Below, piece after piece: positions 60,046 to 64,000 of a stretch of 64,000 bases of DNA. A program made the translations under genes and the position numbers. The first letter of the stretch is position 1. Each line of letters opens with the position of its first letter. Source of the DNA: Sclerodactyla briareus (taxonomy: Eukaryota > Echinodermata > Holothuroidea > Dendrochirotida > Sclerodactylidae); the NCBI GenBank assembly GCA_026419785.1, contig JAODTK010005667.1, positions 62,001 to 126,000 on the forward strand. Reading direction: 5' to 3'. The notes beneath the pieces were generated by a model that saw only the letters and a list, made by a program, of their open reading frames with translations, made no database searches and was not told the origin of the DNA.

Positions 60046-60187
60046 CGACACAGCGATGCAATCATTAAGCTGCCAAACGATTGGACTTGTAGACCACAGT
60101 ACATATAGAAGTCGCTATCAGGAGACCGCCAGTCGTGGAGATTGCTCTGGCGCTGCTGAACTTCATCAGTTTGGCTCGTTAGGGGTG
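60046..60187 (-). CDS. SLC16-like exon 2: TM2-TM3
   Basis: On the minus strand the exon opens after CATGTTCTTTGAAG and ends TGTCG|GTAAGA. The incoming G plus CA gives Ala, then PLTSQ; after one extra A the frame is LMKFSSARAISTTGGLLIAT then SICTVVYKSNRLAA; after one missing base it is MIASLCR. Together these follow the family block GPLxxxLxxRFGxRxxxxxGGLLxxxGxxxxSxxxxxxxLxxxxGxxxGxG. The phase 2 exit fits the next exon, giving (C)R-FGFGM. Confidence 0.7.
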
Positions 60188-61156
60188 CTTCAAAGAACAT
60201 GGATGTGAAAATATTTAGACGGCATGGATAGTTTTCTCAGATATTCTCACTGACAATCATCGGGAACATTTTACCACGCATTTCGGTCTGTACATTAACC
60301 TTTCATCGGGCCAAATATTGATTGAGCTTAAAATCGATGCAACCCGTTGCATTTCCAAATTCCGAACAGAAACATTCTACTTTGGAGAACTCATTGTTTG
60401 ATTTGTTTTGTTTTACTAATGAGGGAACAGTTTACACTTTCTTGGACGTGTCAAAATTTGTCCCTGATTATACAGTGACAGTGTAATGACTTGTTCAACT
60501 TCTTAACGGGATGTGACGAGACAGACTTGTGGGATTTATATTCAAATGGATCCTGAACAATAAAATTCAATAAGCAAATGAATGATGAAATATATGTAGG
60601 ACAGAATTGAAAAATCTTTGAACCACACACCAGCCAACTATTTTTGGTGTCATTTGAGAGAGGGAGAGCATAATGATCTTTTCCAAAATATTCAAAAATA
60701 TACCTCATGTTTTAGCAACTGGACCACACACAAACTACAAATGGGATCAATTTTTTTTCGGGATGAGAAGAGAAAATGTGGTCCACCCAGGCAGTGCTAC
60801 ACCTGTGCCAAATTTCCGAAATTTCGTCTGGAATTCCGTCGGCCCCTACCGAATTCTTCCTATATCCAGAATTGATAGGGAGTGAGGGAAAGTCTTGCAA
60901 TTCGCCAGTTCGCCTCCAACCTCTTAACCTACGATATGTGGAATGAAAGTTTCTGTGGTTCTTGGACGCATGGTATATATGGATGGCTTGATAAAATGGA
61001 TGAGTGGAATAATTTATTGATGAATACAAGGAATGGTAATGACATAAGGTGAGTTGGTTGAGGGCGTCTACTGAAAAAAAATATGTCAAATTTGTAACTG
61101 TCGATAACGAACACATTGTAATCGTTCGAGTTTATAAATGAGTCTAAAATAATTAC

Positions 61157-61260
61157 CTAACATGAAAGCCAGACCGTTCTGGATTGCGAAAGCCGAAGCA
61201 ACCACCGCATGGATTTTATCCAGTTTCTCTACAAAGTATTCCAACAAGACACCGTTTTCG
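61157..61260 (-). CDS. SLC16-like exon 1 of those found: end of TM1
   Basis: On the minus strand the exon opens after TGGTAGTCCTACAG and ends ATGTTAG|GTAATT. One base finishes a codon from a missing exon, then the frame reads ENGVLLEYFVEKLDKIHAVV, ASAFAIQNGLAFML. The family has at this place (S)xGVxFxExxxxFxxxxxxxSWIxSxxxxxxxxxGP. The exon has no frame break. Its acceptor lies six bases from the edge of a dispersed repeat. Confidence 0.68.
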
Positions 61261-61261
61261 C

Positions 61262-61990
61262 TGTAGGACTACCAGACATGAATGCCAGGAATAGTGAGTG
61301 CGATGCAAAAACCAAACCTTCAGTGATTCTGGAATATGACCTTCTCGCCATAGTTTCATCGAGATCGTGATAATGGTGGACAAATGAAAAAAAAGTTATA
61401 CCGAATGATTAGTCACTGCGGCCACAGTACATCATGCGGTTATGCCTTAAGGGAAGGTCCAAGGCTCGATTCCTATTGTTACTCTTTGACCCAAAGAAGT
61501 GCTTCGTGTTTTAGCGTCCATTCAGACTTTTCTTCAGTGCAACTGTATACACGGGGAGGTTCCAACCTTTTACATTGCGGTACCTCTAAGCGTTATTGAT
61601 CGACGGTGCCGTGCTGTTTCAGAAATAAATGTGTAGCGCATACATAAATGACACTGAGGTTGTTTGAACATCGACATACTACGTTCAATTCAATCTGCGA
61701 TTGTTGAGACGTTGCCCGCGATAGCGCTGCGTTGAGAATCTCAAAGTTCGGCGCACCTCATTGCTCGCGTACACATACTAGTCAGTTATTTGACTCGCTG
61801 TCAGCCTGTCGCAGGGTCTCATTTGGTCGATCCCGCATATCAGTGTATATATTCCATTAAGAGACTTACAAAATTAGAATCGTAGTTAGTGTCATGGAAT
61901 ACGGATGCGCACCACCACTCTAGAATGTCACATCTTATGCAATGTTTCTCGTATGAGAGGACATGAATGATGCATAAATTAACAGAACCA
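61262..61990. repeat. Dispersed repeat, copy 2 (pair with 7585-8780)
   Basis: ATGCCAGGAATAGTGAGTGC near 61280 and, further on, CCCGCGATAGCGCTGC and CTCGCTGTCAGCCTGTCGCA repeat copy 1 in order and orientation. The interior here is shorter by several hundred bases. It ends close to the AT array at 62.04 kb. Confidence 0.65.
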
Positions 61991-62039
61991 CGTGTAATGG
62001 TTCACACATCATTTATGTTGGCTAAGGTAAAAGAGATAG

Positions 62040-62126
62040 ATAATATAGATAGTATATAATATATATATATATGATATATATATAATATTATATATATATA
62101 TATCTATATATATATATATTATATAT

Positions 62127-62163
<37 letters not shown>
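62040..62163. repeat. Interrupted (AT)n array
   Basis: About 120 bases of AT dinucleotide with TATTA, GATA and ATCT slips lie immediately before the LINE remnant at 62.17 kb. Confidence 0.95.
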
Positions 62164-62164
62164 G

Positions 62165-63040
62165 CCAGGATGGCAGAGGGCAGTATTCAGCGTCTGAATC
62201 CGCGGCAATCGCGGACCAACCGATTTGCCTCACCTGGCCGGCTGCGGAGCGATGATCCGCCCAAAGAAATGCAACGCCGAAAAAGAGACCGAGGTGGTGG
62301 GGTAAGAAAACTTAACAGACACAGTAAGAACAGGCCATATTTGCCATTCATCGTTATGGGGAATGTCTCTTCCACCGGGAACAAGATTGACGAGCTATGT
62401 GCGAATGCCTGTTACTTGCCCGTTAATTTCGCAATGCCAGAGTGCTATCATTTACCGAGACCTGGCTGACATCCAACATAGTGACTCTCATTTTAACGTC
62501 GAGGGATTCACTTTGCTTAGAGGTGACAGAGATCTGGTCGCTAGGGGAAGAAGATGGTGAGGTTGATGTGTTTACATTATTAACAGGGTGCCATCCGAAA
62601 AACGTTACCAATCAAGACTATTTGCACACAAACACCAGATATCCTGACAGTCTCTATTCCTACCATATACAACCACGGGATCTTCAAATATTCCCTACTA
62701 TACTGTCTACATCCGGATAAGTCTGTTGCAAGGCTGGTATAGGCAAAGAATGAAACTCTGTTATAAATGAGCTGAGAGTGGATATCCAGCATGCCTTGAT
62801 TGTTGTCACTGGCTGACTTTACGGTTCTTTCAAGCGGCCACGGAATCTTCGTTTTATAACACGTTGATTGATAGACTGGCGGAGAGCTACCCTCGATTCG
62901 ATGTACACCACGACGAGGATGATTCCCTGACCACTCCACTGCTAATTTGGGGGAAGCCGACCACGACCTTGTCCTTCTCAGCTCAGTTCAGTTCAGTTCT
63001 TCTATTCCAGTATACATTTTCGGAAAAGTTATAAAGAGGA
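62165..63040 (+). mobile_element. Non-LTR retrotransposon 5' fragment with APE endonuclease
   Basis: The plus strand reads KRDRGGGVRKLNRHSKNRPY then LPFIVMGNVSSTGNKIDEL, the usual lead-in to a LINE APE endonuclease (basic stretch, then NVRSLxNKxDEL). LSFTETWLTS near 62.45 kb, NVEGFTLLRGDRD near 62.50 kb, and a CHPKNVT block near 62.59 kb follow in other frames. Further on are a GDF/FT-like stretch near 62.81 kb, a CTPRRG-type stretch near 62.90 kb, and an EADHDLVLLS block near 62.96 kb that matches the SDHxLV end of the domain. The reverse transcriptase is missing. The basic leader suggests an L2/Rex-like group, but the clade is not certain. Confidence 0.72.
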
Positions 63041-63480
63041 TCCATCCTTGGAAACAGTTAAATAAAAATATTCACAGTTGCATAATTGATGTTAAATTTA
63101 AAAAGGGTGCAAGTCATTATAAGAAGAGAAGATTATTAGGTTAAGAAGACACAACAAAAGGTACTCCAAAAGTCCATGCAGTTCTGTAGACGGAGTGTAC
63201 TTGGTCTTACTTGCACATAGATACGGAGAGAATAAAGGGGTGATCTTCACAGGCAAGGAAGTTTTTGGCACGTCGAACGAATTCCTTTATGGCTGCAACG
63301 TTGCTATTGATATTCAGCTAGTCCAAATTGGCAATATTTAACTCTGACACAATACTATGAAAAAGTTTGAGAATTGCATCAGGCACGAACGCCTTTCCTA
63401 TAAAGCAAAATGATTGTGGTCACCACGTGCTACGATTGATTGGCATTATGTGGAGAAGTAAAAAATATCGGCATGAATAC
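63041..63480. other. Unassigned stretch after the endonuclease remnant
   Basis: No motif, tail or second repeat end is recognised. Confidence 0.35.
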
Positions 63481-63483
63481 AGG

Positions 63484-64000
63484 CGTAGCCAGAGGGGGGG
63501 GACGGGGCCATGTCCTCACCCCCCCCCAATCGAATCCCACCATTTTTTTCACTTAATGACAACAACATTTGGCACTTATCTGCTTATGCGGCTCTCTCTT
63601 TCATCATTTGCTAGTCAGATTGCGCGAATTCTCCTCTGACAGCCCAATTTTTTGGTCAACATCAAACAGTGTGCAAAAATTTTGCGCGCTTCGCGTGCAG
63701 TAATACCCGTTATATATTACACGATTTTTGCCTCTGGGCTTGCGGCAAGTTTCTTTGGATCATAGAGCATTGGCATGCGAGGGGGGTACGTAGATACCCC
63801 TCCAACAACATTTGCCACTTATGTATTCCCGCTGTCCTCATACAATTTCAATTGTTGTCAATATCCAACCAACAACGGGGTTCCAGGGGGGGGGGTGGGA
63901 GGGCATATAGCCGAGCCCTCCAGTGCGGGCAAAAAAAAAAGTGGCAAAATGTAAAAAAAAACCTCCCAGAAAAATGACTCTAGTACGCCTTAGGGGGATA
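63484..64000. repeat. G-run/C-run bordered repeat, two or more tandem copies
   Basis: GGCGTAGCCAGAGGGGGGGA followed by CCTCACCCCCCCCCAATCG opens a unit at 63484. CGAGGGGGGTACGTAGATACCCCTCC at 63779 and CCAGGGGGGGGGTGGGAGGG at 63884 repeat the G-run signature. AACAACATTTGGCACTTAT (63562) and AACAACATTTGCCACTTATG (63804) show that the body is also repeated. TTTTGCGCGCTTCGCGTGCA lies between them. The unit is truncated by the window edge. Confidence 0.6.

Larger units (their letters stand above)
58752..61260 (-). other. SLC16-like (monocarboxylate transporter) gene, 5' exons
   Basis: This minus-strand gene of the major facilitator superfamily has exons, in transcript order, at 61157-61260, 60046-60187, 59055-59534 and 58753-58951, and a likely last one at 55416-55672. 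The blocks follow the SLC16 order: TM1 end, TM2 with a basic/Gly GGLL turn, GFGMxxxLQ, long central exon with loop, C-terminal helices. About 390 residues are covered, against 430-500 for the family, and a start exon upstream of 61.26 kb is missing. At least five one-base frame breaks occur while splice sites are intact. These are proton-coupled or facilitative plasma-membrane carriers of small monocarboxylates and related solutes; the substrate here is not predictable. Confidence 0.75.

Overview
The window reads as nuclear DNA of a metazoan, probably a marine invertebrate. The species cannot be named; a deuterostome such as an echinoderm or hemichordate is only a weak guess. It is AT-rich, has no operons or Shine-Dalgarno-led genes, and its recognisable genes are split by GT-AG introns. 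It carries fragments of several retrotransposon clades (jockey-like, CR1/L2-like, RTE-like, Penelope-like), TIR elements, tRNA-derived pieces, long AT microsatellites and long poly-C/poly-G runs.

Two split genes can be reconstructed. (1) A plus-strand SLC23 (nucleobase/ascorbate transporter) family gene runs from about 15.1 to 35.8 kb. Eleven exons were placed by reading conserved family blocks and checking splice sites and phases; the first exon or exons, upstream of 15.1 kb, were not found. (2) A minus-strand SLC16-like monocarboxylate transporter (major facilitator) gene has five exons between 61.3 and 55.4 kb. A third minus-strand gene is represented only by a well-formed 3' terminal exon with a poly(A) signal at 51.1-51.3 kb.

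Both transporter genes have intact splice sites but carry single-base losses or gains inside exons, several in short homopolymers, so the reading frame breaks about once per 100 coding bases. The likeliest cause is uncorrected long-read indel error; pseudogenisation is the alternative. This also explains why almost no long open frame exists and why all retrotransposon ORFs are scrambled.

Layout: 0-2.8 kb, no gene, a trinucleotide microsatellite and a tRNA-like fragment; 2.8-5.9 kb, jockey-like LINE (minus); 6-14.2 kb, mostly unassigned DNA with dispersed repeats and a possible core promoter at 11.4-11.6 kb; 14.2-14.7 kb, LINE reverse transcriptase fragment (plus); 15.1-35.8 kb, SLC23 gene, whose 5.3 kb ninth intron holds a ~788 bp tandem array with a tRNA-Ala-like segment in each unit, and whose last intron carries a MITE ending 29 bp from the acceptor; 39.4-41.6 kb, CR1/L2-like LINE; 42.1-42.9 kb, diverged repeated modules; 43-45 kb, homopolymers and AT arrays; 45.1-47.2 kb, Penelope-like element with RT, GIY-YIG-like region and a hammerhead-ribozyme-like 3' segment; 49.8-50.7 kb, RTE-like RT fragment; 51.1-51.3 kb, terminal exon; 55.4-61.3 kb, SLC16-like gene; 61.3-64 kb, repeats and a LINE endonuclease fragment.

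The most notable biological point is that the SLC23-like protein aligns without gaps to the family signature region but replaces the residues that normally contact substrate. The most notable mobile elements are the Penelope-like element with its decayed hammerhead-like fold and the intronic tandem array.
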